64,000 nt of DNA from Bacillus taeanensis (lineage in GTDB: Bacteria; Bacillota; Bacilli; Bacillales; UBA6769): NCBI RefSeq assembly GCF_003318295.1, contig NZ_QOCW01000027.1:1-64000 (forward strand). The letters are read 5' to 3'. Below are positions 9,465-19,011 of this stretch, in pieces. The translations under genes were made by a program, and so were the position numbers. Every line of letters begins with the position of its first letter. The stretch's first letter is position 1. The notes beneath the pieces are model-generated. The model searched no databases. It had not been told where the DNA came from and saw only the letters and a list, made by a program, of their open reading frames with translations.

Positions 9465-10463
9465 ATGAATTGGATAGCAAATGAAAACCGATATGAGAAG
9501 ATGACGTATAACAGGTGCGGTCATTCAGGGTTATTACTTCCGGCGATATCATTAGGGTTATGGCATAATTTCGGCGGTGTAGATAGTTTTGAAAATGGGC
9601 GTGCAATGCTTCGAAAAGCGTTTGACCTTGGGATTACTCATTTTGATCTTGCCAATAATTACGGTCCGCCGCCAGGTTCTGCGGAAGAGATGTTTGGCGA
9701 GATGTTAAAGAAAGATTTCGCATCATACCGCGACGAAATGATTATTTCAAGTAAAGCAGGCTACCGGATGTGGGACGGGCCTTATGGTGAATGGGGTTCA
9801 AAGAAGAACTTAATCGCAAGCTTAAATCAAAGCTTGAAGCGAATGAACTTGGATTATGTTGATATTTTTTATTCACACCGTCCCGATCCGGACACGCCAA
9901 TTGAAGAAACAATCGGTGCCCTTGATTTAATTGTGCGGCAGGGAAAAGCATTATATGTTGGAATTTCAAGCTATAATGCTGAGCAAACTGAAGCTGCCGT
10001 TAAAGTGGCGAAAACCCTCGGCACACCGCTCGTCATTCATCAGCCGAATTATTCGATGTTTAACCGCTGGATTGAAGACGGCCTCCAGGATGTGCTCGTG
10101 GAGAATGGAATGGGCTCGATCGTCTTTTGTCCATTAGAGCAGGGGCTTTTAACGAATAAATATTTAAACGGTATTCCTGAAGGATCACGAGCTTCGAAAG
10201 CAGGGAGCTTCTTAAGTAAAGAGCAGGTTACAGAAGAAGCTGTTCAAAAAGTGAAAAAATTAAATGAAATCGCCAAAGAGCGCGGTCAAAGCATTACCCA
10301 GCTTGCTCTATCATGGGTATTAAGAGAAGGGCGCGTGACTTCCGCATTAATTGGTGCAAGCCGTGCGAGTCAAATTGAAGAAAATGCTGCCGCCCTACAA
10401 AATCTTACTTTTACAAAAAAAGAGCTCGACCGCATTGAAGCGATTTTAGCTGGTAAATGGTAG
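9465..10463 (+). CDS. Aldo/keto reductase (YghZ/GAP-reductase type)
   Basis: This 332-residue NADPH-dependent reductase has a TIM-barrel fold. Catalytic tetrad candidates are visible: Asp and Tyr in FDLANNYGPPPG, Lys in IISSKAGYRMWDGPYG and His in DIFYSHRPDP. The GYRMWDGPYGEWGSKK segment is characteristic of the YghZ/Kv-beta-like group that reduces L-glyceraldehyde 3-phosphate and related aldehydes. GGGGAGAG precedes the ATG. Its place after the galactosidase suggests a role in sugar metabolism, but the substrate is not evident. Confidence 0.85.
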   Translation: MNWIANENRYEKMTYNRCGHSGLLLPAISLGLWHNFGGVDSFENGRAMLRKAFDLGITHFDLANNYGPPPGSAEEMFGEMLKKDFASYRDEMIISSKAGYRMWDGPYGEWGSKKNLIASLNQSLKRMNLDYVDIFYSHRPDPDTPIEETIGALDLIVRQGKALYVGISSYNAEQTEAAVKVAKTLGTPLVIHQPNYSMFNRWIEDGLQDVLVENGMGSIVFCPLEQGLLTNKYLNGIPEGSRASKAGSFLSKEQVTEEAVQKVKKLNEIAKERGQSITQLALSWVLREGRVTSALIGASRASQIEENAAALQNLTFTKKELDRIEAILAGKW

Positions 10464-10530
10464 TACATCTTTTCGCTTCATTGTATTCCCGTTATAATAT
10501 ACCTAGCATCTAAAGAGAAAGAAGCGATAA

Positions 10531-11487
10531 ATGATGAAACGGAAATGGCTGCTTTTAGTGCTTAGCATCATACTTCTTGGAGCAGTGGCCGCATCATGGC
10601 TGTATAAGAAAGAAGAGGAGTCCCCGAAAGTTGTTGTTGTGTTAAAGTCATTAGATTCGGAATATTGGAAGGTTGTTCAGGCAGGAGCGGAAAAGGCGTT
10701 CCATGACTTTCACGTTGATGGAGAAGTGATCGCACCTCAGTCTTTATATTCAATCTCAGACCAAAATCATCTATTAAGAAGTGTGCTCAAGCAAAATCCT
10801 GATGCCCTTCTTTTTGCACCGACTCATCCTTCTGAATCTATACCGGTATTAGAAGAATATAAGAAAAGAAACATTCCTGTCCTATTTGTGGATACAGCTG
10901 CTGATTGGGGCGGAGAAACAACATTTATTGGGACAGAGAATACGGTTTTAGGCTACAAAGCAGGAGCATTATTAGGAACAATGCTGCACCCAGGAGAGAA
11001 AGCAGCCCTTCTTCATGGCGACTTATCCGATCCTGTGAGTAGGGATCGAATTAGCGGTGCAGAAAGGGCATTAAAGAATGTCGGAATTGAAATAACCGTC
11101 AATCAGCGGGCATATGATGTTTTTTGGAGAAGGCTGCCCGTTATGGAAAGTATTTTAGAATGGCATCCTGATGTGAAAGGTGTATTTGCGACAGATGATT
11201 CGTTAGCGCTTGATGCCTTAAAAGCGATCGAGAAAAAAGGATTAAACATTCCAGTAATCGGAACAGACGGCATGAAGGAAATAGTTCATTATGTAAAAGA
11301 TGAAACACTCGGTGCAGCGTTAGCACAAAATCCTTATGATATGGGCTATATCGGTGTGCAGCAAGCACTAAAGGCAATCAATGGAGAAGTCGTTTCAAAA
11401 CGGATTGACAGCGGTGTTGATATTATTACGAAAGACAATGCAGAAGATAAATTAGAGTTTCTAAAAAAAGTATTGCATTTAAAGTAA
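10531..11487 (+). CDS. Membrane-anchored sugar-binding protein (periplasmic-binding-protein family)
   Basis: This 318-residue protein has one N-terminal membrane helix (residues 6-25) without a lipobox, then a Peripla_BP_4 (ribose/galactose-binding) domain with VLKSLDSEYWKVVQAGAEKAF, FVDTAADWGG and a hinge-region FATDDSLALDAL. No permease is adjacent. Such anchored binding proteins may feed a sugar signal to a histidine kinase or serve a distant transporter, but no kinase gene is next to it. The start is ATG 10531 (a second ATG follows directly). Confidence 0.75.
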   Translation: MMKRKWLLLVLSIILLGAVAASWLYKKEEESPKVVVVLKSLDSEYWKVVQAGAEKAFHDFHVDGEVIAPQSLYSISDQNHLLRSVLKQNPDALLFAPTHPSESIPVLEEYKKRNIPVLFVDTAADWGGETTFIGTENTVLGYKAGALLGTMLHPGEKAALLHGDLSDPVSRDRISGAERALKNVGIEITVNQRAYDVFWRRLPVMESILEWHPDVKGVFATDDSLALDALKAIEKKGLNIPVIGTDGMKEIVHYVKDETLGAALAQNPYDMGYIGVQQALKAINGEVVSKRIDSGVDIITKDNAEDKLEFLKKVLHLK

Positions 11488-11528
11488 GGAATTTTACCAA
11501 AGTTTTGATCTTGTTATTGAGGTTAGGC

Positions 11529-11563
11529 AGCCTGTTTCTTTATTTAAAAAAACAGGCTTTTTG
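11529..11563 (+). terminator. Rho-independent terminator
   Basis: AGCCTGTTT / AAACAGGCT stem followed by TTTTG; closes the sugar-binding-protein gene. Confidence 0.8.
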
Positions 11564-11777
11564 TATTTCAAAAATGCTCAATTTTTTAAAGGCTTAAAGT
11601 GTAAGGAGATGAAGTCAAGCGCTTAGGATAACACGAAAGCATAAGATTTAAACAACAAAACTACGGTTGTCAAAATCTCTTTAACGAAAATCTAAATTTC
11701 TCTAATCTCCAAAAGATTTATTGGCTTAATAAGTTATTTTCCCGATAAATGGAACATATAAGAAAATAATTCATTTT

Positions 11778-12227
11778 ATGAATACTCCCGCCACTTAATT
11801 TTCTAACGAAAATTTGAAGTGGGGGTTTCTAACGTATCGAATATTTCTGAACGCTTAACGCTAGTGGAGTTGACACATTGGCGATCTAAATACGCCCAAC
11901 TCCTCTATCCCATCGGTCTTGCCTTTGGGACTTCTTTTAATAAGCCTACTGCACCATTTTCACACGTTGTGCTAGTCATGTATCACGCATCTTCGGCTTC
12001 TCTAGGCTTGAACATTTTACGCAGCAGAGCGTCTTTTCCTGCTACAACCTTATATGTTCAGTTTTCAATGAGCATGTACAAGGATGTACAAGGATGTACA
12101 ACTATTATTATATCATTTATTACGTACTTGTGTTCGTAATAAATGATGGAAATTCACCCCTCCCTACTGATTGGGCTATCGCCCTTCACATTCCTTGAGG
12201 AAGGGGTACTCTTTCCAAAAACGATAG
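11778..12227 (-). mobile_element. Transposase-less IS200/IS605-like element, copy 1
   Basis: This ~450-bp unit is nearly identical to 25773-26223 and inverted relative to it. Read on the minus strand it has a CCCCTTCCTC...GGGAGGGG hairpin, the palindrome ATCATTTATTACG / CGTAATAAATGAT, tandem TTGTACATCC repeats, and finally CCCCCACTTC...GAAGTGG-type pairing ending in TTCAT at 11778. Those ends match IS605-type ends, including the one at 546-550. A 106-codon frame on the plus strand is conserved between the copies but looks non-coding. It is probably a non-autonomous derivative mobilised by a TnpA elsewhere. Confidence 0.7.
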
Positions 12228-12300
12228 ACTGCATCATTATGAGATGAGAAGAGAATTTTCAAAACGACTAAAACTGCCATTGAAAGGATAGATGAACAGG

Positions 12301-13956
12301 ATGAGAATTTATATTGCTCATAATGAGGATACACTGCGAACGATTGCGCAAAAATTCACCATTTCTGTAGATGATCTGCTTGCATGTAATCCGACGATTG
12401 AACATCCAGACCTTAACGTGGCAGGCAGGCAAGTTCGTTTTCCATCGTCTTCTTTACAACAAGCGATTCCTTCTTGCGATGTCACTGATATTTTAAACCC
12501 TGGAGAGTATTTGGATCATTGGATTCCGCTCACTCCGATCGAGGAGATGGCTCAAAAAGACTATGATGTAATTATTGTGGGTACAGGAGCTGGAGGGAGT
12601 GCAGTTCTTTGGAGATTATGTGAACAATGGCAAAAAAGCGGTAAGCGAATTGCAGTTGTTGAAGCTGGTGATCTGTTTCTTCCAACTCATGCGCAAAATA
12701 TCCCAACCTTAAACGGTAATCGCAGAGATCGTTTTTTTAGGAACCGTAAGTTTTGGAAACCTGTACCCACAGCAAATGCGAACATTATGGGTGATCTTTC
12801 TCTTCTTCCATCAGCCCCTCACTATTTTGAAGAATTTATTGCTTTAGGCGGAAGAGGGATGATTTGGGGCAATGCTGTTCCTGAGATGCATCCCGTTGAT
12901 ATTGCGAAGTGGCCCGTTTCTTTGAAAGAGATGACCCGCTACTATACGATTGCTAAACAGGTAATGAATGTTTCATCAGATTACGGCAAAGATTCTTCCT
13001 TAACAGAAGTGATCTTAAACCGCCTCGTCAATAACGGTTTTCCTGAAGCTGTGCCTCTTCCACTTGCAGTTGATTTGCAGCCAACAAAGTACGGCTATAT
13101 TCATTCCAATGTTTTTTTTAGTTCGATGGATTTTTTTGCATGGGCGTTAAGCTTTGGCAGCTTCGATCTTGCCGTGAAAGCTCGAGCGATTAAAGTGCGT
13201 ACTGAAAAAAATAAGGCTGTTGGCGTAGAGGTCATGACTCGAGATAAAAAGACATATCATCTGAGGGGTAAAACCGTCGTATTATCCACAAGCACATTTG
13301 AGACACCGAGAATTTTACTATCTTCCGGCATCCCTGGAAAAGCGATTGGCCATTATTTAACAACACATTCTAGAATTGATAGTCAAGCAGCCTTTGAAAC
13401 CACTGATTTCCCAGAAATATTGGGAACAGCTGATGTATTGGTCCCCCGCACGGCAGAAAGGGACTATCAAATTCAGATTGGCTATTCTCACTATTTGTAT
13501 GAGTTAAAGCCTATACGTAACAATGTGCTCGTATGGTTTGGGGCTTCCGGTCTCGTCGAATCACGTTATGAGAATTATGTCGCGTTAAATCGAGAAAACA
13601 TTGATGAATATGGTGTTCCTAGACTAGAAGTTCATTTTTCCTATAGTGTTAAAGACGAGAAGCTGCTCCACAAAATGACAGAAGGAGTAAAGCAGGCGGC
13701 AGGGGCCGCACAAGGAGTGATCACATCGCTTTGTTCACTCCCTCCTGGTCTTGTCTATCATGAGATGGGAACGTGCCGCATGGGAACTGATCCTGAGACA
13801 TCTGTTACAAATCCGTACGGTCGCGTGCACGGTGTTCAAGGCCTTTATATAGCTGACAACAGCGTAATCCCGACGAGCGGCGCGGCCAACCCTACGCTTA
13901 CAACAATTGCTTTAGCGATCCGAACTGCAGATTATTTAATGAAACAATTTCAATAA
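12301..13956 (+). CDS. LysM-GMC oxidoreductase fusion, copy 1
   Basis: This 551-residue protein has an N-terminal LysM domain (about residues 2-47: MRIYIAHNEDTLRTIAQKF ... VRFP) joined to a GMC-type FAD oxidoreductase. The FAD-binding VGTGAGGSA motif is at 93-101. The C-terminal signature HEMGTCRMGTDPETS and the terminal AANPTLTTIALAIRTADYL carry the catalytic His/Asn region. GMC enzymes oxidise sugars and alcohols. There is no signal peptide, so the LysM domain may address it to the spore rather than outside a growing cell. The start at 12301 is chosen because it aligns with the paralogue at 16527. The isomerase-like gene follows 39 bases later. Confidence 0.85.
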   Translation: MRIYIAHNEDTLRTIAQKFTISVDDLLACNPTIEHPDLNVAGRQVRFPSSSLQQAIPSCDVTDILNPGEYLDHWIPLTPIEEMAQKDYDVIIVGTGAGGSAVLWRLCEQWQKSGKRIAVVEAGDLFLPTHAQNIPTLNGNRRDRFFRNRKFWKPVPTANANIMGDLSLLPSAPHYFEEFIALGGRGMIWGNAVPEMHPVDIAKWPVSLKEMTRYYTIAKQVMNVSSDYGKDSSLTEVILNRLVNNGFPEAVPLPLAVDLQPTKYGYIHSNVFFSSMDFFAWALSFGSFDLAVKARAIKVRTEKNKAVGVEVMTRDKKTYHLRGKTVVLSTSTFETPRILLSSGIPGKAIGHYLTTHSRIDSQAAFETTDFPEILGTADVLVPRTAERDYQIQIGYSHYLYELKPIRNNVLVWFGASGLVESRYENYVALNRENIDEYGVPRLEVHFSYSVKDEKLLHKMTEGVKQAAGAAQGVITSLCSLPPGLVYHEMGTCRMGTDPETSVTNPYGRVHGVQGLYIADNSVIPTSGAANPTLTTIALAIRTADYLMKQFQ

Positions 13957-13995
13957 ATACAAATCAAAAATTTTTCTTAGAAGGAGAGCATCACC

Positions 13996-14769
13996 ATGAA
14001 CTTTTCTGTCAATATTGAGTCGGTGTACTCAAATCAACCTTTTATTCGAAGCATGGAAGAGATTAAACGTTTAGGGTTTCATGCCTTTGAATTTTGGAGC
14101 TGGTGGGATAAAGATTTATATGCCATTAAAAGGGCAAAGGATATCCTTCAGCTTCAAGTGTCAAGCATTGTTACAAAATTTATTAGTTTAACAGACCCTT
14201 CAAAAAGACAGGAATATGTGCAGGGTGTGAAAGAAACAATTGCTGCAGCTAAACTTCTCGGTTGTCATATTATCGTGTCTCAAGTAGGTCAAGAAATTGA
14301 GGGAGTACCTCGCGAAAAACAGCATCAAAGTATTGTCGAAGGATTAAAAGCGTGTGTCCCTTTTTTAAAGCAGGCAGGAATCATGTTAGTGATTGAACCG
14401 CTTAATACACTTGTTGATCATAAAGGCTACTACTTATACAGCGCGAAAGAAGGCTTTCAAATTGTTAAAGAAGTTGGTAGTCCTTATGTAAAAGTGCTGT
14501 ATGATATTTATCATATGCAAATTATGGAAGGTAATATTATTTCAACGATTACTGAAAACATTGATAAAATTGGTCACTTTCATGCCGCTGGGGTGCCGGG
14601 CAGACATGAACCGTATACGGGCGAGCTTTACTATTTAAATATTTTTAAAGCAATTCAGTCAACAGGGTTTAACGGCTATATAGGCCTTGAATATTGGCCG
14701 CTTGAAAATCCAAGCTTAAGTTTAATGAAATTTTTAAACTGGGGTCTGACCCCGCAAAAAGACAAATAA
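13996..14769 (+). CDS. TIM-barrel sugar isomerase/epimerase (AP-endonuclease-2 superfamily)
   Basis: This 257-residue protein resembles hydroxypyruvate isomerase and IolI-type enzymes. Metal-ligand regions are visible: VIEPLNTLVDHKGYYL (Glu), VLYDIYHMQIMEGN (Asp/His), GHFHAAGVPGRHEP (His) and GLEYWPLENP (Glu). GAAGGAGA precedes the ATG. It shares a unit with the upstream LysM-GMC gene, so its substrate may be an oxidised sugar. Oddity: the last codons (WGLTPQKDK) and the TAA come from a REP-like element that starts at 14741, so the native C-terminus has been replaced. Confidence 0.85.
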   Translation: MNFSVNIESVYSNQPFIRSMEEIKRLGFHAFEFWSWWDKDLYAIKRAKDILQLQVSSIVTKFISLTDPSKRQEYVQGVKETIAAAKLLGCHIIVSQVGQEIEGVPREKQHQSIVEGLKACVPFLKQAGIMLVIEPLNTLVDHKGYYLYSAKEGFQIVKEVGSPYVKVLYDIYHMQIMEGNIISTITENIDKIGHFHAAGVPGRHEPYTGELYYLNIFKAIQSTGFNGYIGLEYWPLENPSLSLMKFLNWGLTPQKDK

Positions 14770-14795
14770 CCTATTTTGTCCACGTGAAACGGACA
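14741..14795 (+). repeat. REP-like element, copy 4 of 12, inside a gene end
   Basis: Head GGGGTCTGACCCC plus GCAAAAAGACA lie in frame within the 3' end of the isomerase gene and provide its last nine codons. TTTTGTCC-ACGTGAAAC-GGACA follows. Confidence 0.85.
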
Positions 14796-14822
14796 TTGGC
14801 AGCAGAAAGAACCACGTTAAAA

Positions 14823-14860
14823 AATAAGCATCTACCTCTTAGAGGTAGATGCTTATTAAA
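14823..14860. terminator. Bidirectional terminator between convergent GMC units
   Basis: Perfect stem AATAAGCATCTACCTCT / AGAGGTAGATGCTTATT. It lies between the plus-strand isomerase and the minus-strand GMC gene. Confidence 0.85.
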
Positions 14861-14907
14861 AGGGGGAATACATAATTAGCTTTACCAGTTAACTAGATTG
14901 ATATTCA

Positions 14908-16527
14908 TTATGAATCTAAATTTCTGGTAATATAATCTGCCGTTCGAATGGCAAGCGCAACAGTCGTTAAGGTTGGATTGGCGGCGCCTGTGTTCGGTAA
15001 AATGCTGTTGTCGGCTGCATAAAGGCCGAGTATGCTGTGAATTTGCCCATAGCGGTTCGTTGATGATGTGAGGGGATCATCGCCCATACGGCACGTGCCC
15101 ATTGTGTGATAATCACTTCCAGGCGCGCTTAAACAAAGTTCAGGCGGCTTTTCTGCACCTAATATTCGGGCAGCTTTAATAAATCGCTTCGTTAAGCTGT
15201 TTAGTATTGACAGGTCTTTCGGACTAAAGGAAAAATCAACTTGTATTTCCGGCACCCCGTATTCATCTTTCTTATTTGGATCTAGAAAAAGCTTATTTTC
15301 ATAACGGCCTTCCACTCTGCCAAATGAGTATGTTTCAACATGACGTTCAGTACCTTGCTCGATTGTTTTATATCTCTCAGAAATTTCAATTTGAATTTGA
15401 GATGGCTCGCTGTCGGTTTGCGGAATGGATAGGTCAATTAGTCCTAAGCTGCTTCCACCACCGTTTGTCGGCTGCTGAATTTCAAAACTTGATCGTAAAA
15501 AAGAATGAAGGGTTAAATAATGACCAATTGCTTCTCCTTTAATTCCAGAAGCAAGCAGCAGTCTTGGTGTTTCATAAGCGTTTGCTGATAAAATCACATT
15601 TTTTGCTGTTAACTCATATGCTTTTTTGTCAGGCGTCATCACTTTAATGCCGGTCACTTTTTTTCCATCGTTAAGAATTTGGACGGCTCGCGCGTTAACG
15701 GCTAAATCAAATGAACGGTGCAGTAATGCGGAACCTAAAAACGAAATGGAACTAAAATTAACAACCGGACCAAATTTAGCAGGCTCAACATTTGTTGCTC
15801 TTGGGATTACGGATGCTTCAGGAAAACCTCCCTGCCATAGGCGGGTAAGAAAGGAGTAGGAAAGCGGATAAAACGGCTTTTGGACGGTCATCATCTGTTC
15901 AGCAATATTATAATAAAGATCCAATTCTCTCTTTTCAATCGGATAATTGCTCCATTCAGACATGTGCATGCGTGGGCAGGCCCGGCCCCAAAACAAAGTC
16001 AGTCCGCCAAGAGCAATCACTTCTCTCGCCCCCGGTAAGTCGGGAAGGAATTTACCAATTGGTGTTGATATTTTAGGGTTTAAAAAATAATTATTGAATT
16101 TACCTGCTAAAGTTGGAAGGTTGGCTGCATGGGTTTGAAGCAGAATCGGACCTGCTTCAACCACACCAATTTTTTTGTTCGTATTCTTGAGCTGTTCACA
16201 TAACCTCCAAACCGCTGCCCCGCCTCCTGCTCCTGTTCCAACAACAAGCACGTCATAATCCGTTTCCGCCATTTCATCCAGCGAAGTGAGTGGAATAAAA
16301 TGATCTTGGAATTGTTCTGGGATTTGCGGCGCACAGGGGGGAAGGCTTGGAACAGGTCTTTTAGAAGTGTTTTGAGAGGAAGAAGGAAGCTTTACTTTTT
16401 GCCCGCCGATGTTTCGATTGGTGCTTGAGAGGTGTGGATTGAGAGAGACAAGCTTTTCAACTGCAACACGATGCTTTTTTGCAATTGTACGAAGTGTTTC
16501 GCCAGCAGCCGCCGTGAAAATTTTCAT
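14908..16527 (-). CDS. LysM-GMC oxidoreductase fusion, copy 2
   Basis: This 539-residue paralogue of the protein at 12301 has the same layout: LysM at residues 1-48 (MKIFTAAAGETLRTIAKKH), a Pro-rich linker (PVPSLPPCAPQIPEQ), the FAD motif VGTGAGGGA near 96-104, and a C-terminal HTMGTCRMGDDP plus AANPTLTTVALAIRTADYI. There is no signal peptide. It lies 18 bases after the ThuA-like gene on the same strand, so the two form a unit. The two LysM-GMC proteins differ in the substrate-binding middle part and probably act on different compounds. Confidence 0.85.
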   Translation of the reverse strand: MKIFTAAAGETLRTIAKKHRVAVEKLVSLNPHLSSTNRNIGGQKVKLPSSSQNTSKRPVPSLPPCAPQIPEQFQDHFIPLTSLDEMAETDYDVLVVGTGAGGGAAVWRLCEQLKNTNKKIGVVEAGPILLQTHAANLPTLAGKFNNYFLNPKISTPIGKFLPDLPGAREVIALGGLTLFWGRACPRMHMSEWSNYPIEKRELDLYYNIAEQMMTVQKPFYPLSYSFLTRLWQGGFPEASVIPRATNVEPAKFGPVVNFSSISFLGSALLHRSFDLAVNARAVQILNDGKKVTGIKVMTPDKKAYELTAKNVILSANAYETPRLLLASGIKGEAIGHYLTLHSFLRSSFEIQQPTNGGGSSLGLIDLSIPQTDSEPSQIQIEISERYKTIEQGTERHVETYSFGRVEGRYENKLFLDPNKKDEYGVPEIQVDFSFSPKDLSILNSLTKRFIKAARILGAEKPPELCLSAPGSDYHTMGTCRMGDDPLTSSTNRYGQIHSILGLYAADNSILPNTGAANPTLTTVALAIRTADYITRNLDS

Positions 16528-16545
16528 GGTCTTTTCACCCCTTTT

Positions 16546-17316
16546 TTACAGCGTGTCTTTCTTGCGGTTAATAAGTGGTTTTAACTCACCAAAAGTTGGT
16601 GCTGCACCATGCGGAGAGGCCGCCCACTTTACCGCATTTGCGATGACTTGTAAAATCTCTTTATGATAATAAGTAGGATGTGTTTCATGTCCCGGTTGAA
16701 AATAAAAGATTTTTCCGAGCCGCCGGTAAAACGTACAGCCGCTCCTGAAAACTTCCCCACCGTCAAACCAGCCGATAAACACGAGTTCATCCGGCTCTGG
16801 AATATCAAAAAATTCGCCATACATTTCTTCTTCTGGGAGATTGATATAAGGACCGATATCCGCTGTAATCGGATGTGCGGGATTGACAACCCATAATATT
16901 TCCTGATCACCAGATTCCCGCCAGTTTAATGCACACGTTGTCCCCATTAACTTCTTAAATATTTTTGAAAAATGTCCAGAATGAAGCACAATCAACCCCA
17001 TTCCATTAAGCACTCGCTCATATACTCTTTCCACAACGGCATCTTCCACTTCCTCGTGCACTTCATGTCCCCACCAAATTAACACATCCGTATCATTTAG
17101 TACGTTTTCTGTTAAGCCATGCTCAGGCTGATCGAATGTAGCGGTTTGAATTTGGAAACCATATGGCTTAAGACCGTCAGCGAGCGCTTTGTGTATGCCG
17201 TTTGGATAAACGGCAGCGACTTCAGGATTTTTCCGTTCCGCAATATATTCATTCCAAAGCGTTACCTTAATTGTTTTTAGTTCAAAAGATTGCTCTCCAA
17301 TTGTAATTTTGACCAT
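16546..17316 (-). CDS. ThuA-like protein (trehalose-utilisation family)
   Basis: This 256-residue protein has the ThuA/glutamine-amidotransferase-like fold, with [41 protein letters not shown] and [18 protein letters not shown]. ThuA proteins are involved in handling 3-keto disaccharides in Rhizobiales, and they often sit beside GMC or GFO/IDH/MocA dehydrogenases. The gene starts the minus-strand unit with LysM-GMC copy 2. An AGGAGGGTAC ribosome binding site precedes the ATG. A role in 3-keto-sugar metabolism is an inference from family and context. Confidence 0.85.
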   Translation of the reverse strand: MVKITIGEQSFELKTIKVTLWNEYIAERKNPEVAAVYPNGIHKALADGLKPYGFQIQTATFDQPEHGLTENVLNDTDVLIWWGHEVHEEVEDAVVERVYERVLNGMGLIVLHSGHFSKIFKKLMGTTCALNWRESGDQEILWVVNPAHPITADIGPYINLPEEEMYGEFFDIPEPDELVFIGWFDGGEVFRSGCTFYRRLGKIFYFQPGHETHPTYYHKEILQVIANAVKWAASPHGAAPTFGELKPLINRKKDTL

Positions 17317-17498
17317 TGTACCCTCCTTTCATTTTCAATAAAATATTCATGTTTTAAGACAATATATGTGTTGTGCTTTAAAAAAATAATCGTGGGTTTA
17401 GCAGATTTAAAAGGCAGGGTTCGAAATCGAATGACCGATCACGAATATGTCTTTAACTTTGATCCATACTAAATCAAAAGAGAAAAGAGGTCATCGTC

Positions 17499-18986
17499 AT
17501 GTTTACATATCAAACTGCAAAGATTTCAAAAACGTTATCCGAAAACCGCAAACGGTTAGAAGACGTTTTTTCTAATTGTGAAGATCTCAACATCTTTCCT
17601 TGGCAATATGGACCAGATTTGACACATACCGCTCTTTCTATTTTTTTTGGGACATTAGTACAGGATAAAAAGTTAAATTTCATGAAAGAATCGATGCAGG
17701 ATTTGGTTCCGCATGAAGTTGGCCCAGCAACGATTGTTACACCAGAAGATGTGATAAAATTTTTCGGACGCCATGGTGTATCTGCTCAAAACGCTGTTCT
17801 TGTTGATAGCTTTAATCAGGCTGTGGACAATATTTTAAAAGGACATATTGTAATTTTTTTTGATGGTTGGGACAAAGTTTTATCCTATGCCCAAGCGCAT
17901 CAAGTTGAAATGCGGCCAGTTAGTGAACCTGTAACAGAATCCGTTGTGAAAGGTCCGCGCGAAGGGACTGTTGAACAGCTGGAGAGAAATATTGGGCTGC
18001 TGCGGTCACGATTAGCGAATCCCCATTTTAAAATTGAGAAATTTAGAGGCGGGGGAGCTACAAAGGCGGAGATTGCCGTTGGTTATCTTGAGGGAACGGT
18101 TGATGCGGAAACCTTAACTGAATTCAAAAAAAGAATGAATGCTGCTAAAGAAGGAGACATTTTAGAAACAGCATATATTGAAGAATTGATTGAAGACTCA
18201 ACCTATTCACCATTTCCTCAATATCGCTCTACTGAACGTCCCGATGTAGCGGTTGCCAGCTTATTGGAAGGGAAAATTATCGTCATGGTCCAAGGTACGG
18301 GAACGATTTTAATCTGTCCTGGATTATTCATTGAATTTTTTCAAGCAAGTGAAGATTATTATCATCGTGTCATCTTTTCATCATTTATTCGTTTGTTAAG
18401 AATAGCAGGTTTTTTCATATCCTTAACATTACCGAGTGTTTTTATTGCGTTAACTACTTTTCATCCTGAACTGATTCCTACGAACCTTTTAATGACTGTT
18501 CTTGACACGAGAGAAGGTCTCCCTTTCCCGGCTTTTATTGAAACATTAATTATGATTTTTTTCTTTGAATTACTTCGAGAAGCAGGAATTCGATTACCAA
18601 GGCCAGTTGGATCTGCGGTAAGTATTGTTGGAGCATTAATTATTGGTGATGCTGCCATTAATGCTAATATCGCATCTCCGGCTATTGTGATTTTAGTTGC
18701 ATTAACTGGGATTGCTTCTTTTGCGATGCCTCAATATAGTATCTCCATCAGCATACGTCTTCTTCAATTTCCATTGATGATTTTAGCTGCTGTATTGGGT
18801 GGGTTTGGGATCATGATTGGTTTCCTGCTCATTATGTTACATCTAACGAATTTAAGATCATTAGGACAGCCTTATTTTAGTCCGCTGACTCCGTTCAGGC
18901 CGAAGCAGTTACTTGATGTTTTCGTTCGGGCACCAATTAAAACATTGTGGCATTCCTTACGAAAACGAGAGATGCGTAAAATCTAA
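17499..18986 (+). CDS. Spore germinant receptor A subunit (GerA/GerKA family)
   Basis: This 495-residue protein of the spore inner membrane has a soluble N-terminal domain (residues 1-265, with REGTVEQLERNIGLLRSRL) and then five or so membrane segments starting near FIRLLRIAGFFISLTLPSVF. The PRPVGSAVSIVGALIIGDAA region is typical of GerA subunits. Together with the B and C subunits it senses amino acids or sugars and triggers germination. GAGGTCATCGTC precedes the ATG. It is the first gene of an A-C-D-B operon, usually forespore-expressed (sigma-G). Confidence 0.95.
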   Translation: MFTYQTAKISKTLSENRKRLEDVFSNCEDLNIFPWQYGPDLTHTALSIFFGTLVQDKKLNFMKESMQDLVPHEVGPATIVTPEDVIKFFGRHGVSAQNAVLVDSFNQAVDNILKGHIVIFFDGWDKVLSYAQAHQVEMRPVSEPVTESVVKGPREGTVEQLERNIGLLRSRLANPHFKIEKFRGGGATKAEIAVGYLEGTVDAETLTEFKKRMNAAKEGDILETAYIEELIEDSTYSPFPQYRSTERPDVAVASLLEGKIIVMVQGTGTILICPGLFIEFFQASEDYYHRVIFSSFIRLLRIAGFFISLTLPSVFIALTTFHPELIPTNLLMTVLDTREGLPFPAFIETLIMIFFFELLREAGIRLPRPVGSAVSIVGALIIGDAAINANIASPAIVILVALTGIASFAMPQYSISISIRLLQFPLMILAAVLGGFGIMIGFLLIMLHLTNLRSLGQPYFSPLTPFRPKQLLDVFVRAPIKTLWHSLRKREMRKI

Positions 18987-19011
18987 ATTTTTTAAGAAAG
19001 TATGGTAGATC

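Noticed and set aside
11819-12139. 106-codon frame conserved in both copies of the 450-bp element (also 25862-26182 minus)
   Set aside because: It runs antisense to the inferred element direction, lacks an SD and reads through the end hairpins and tandem repeats; conservation is explained by the copies being nearly identical.
17400-17472. Possible small gene end (ADLKGRVRNRMTDHEYVFNF) upstream of gerA
   Set aside because: The frame reaches back into the divergent ThuA-like gene and has no SD; too little to call.
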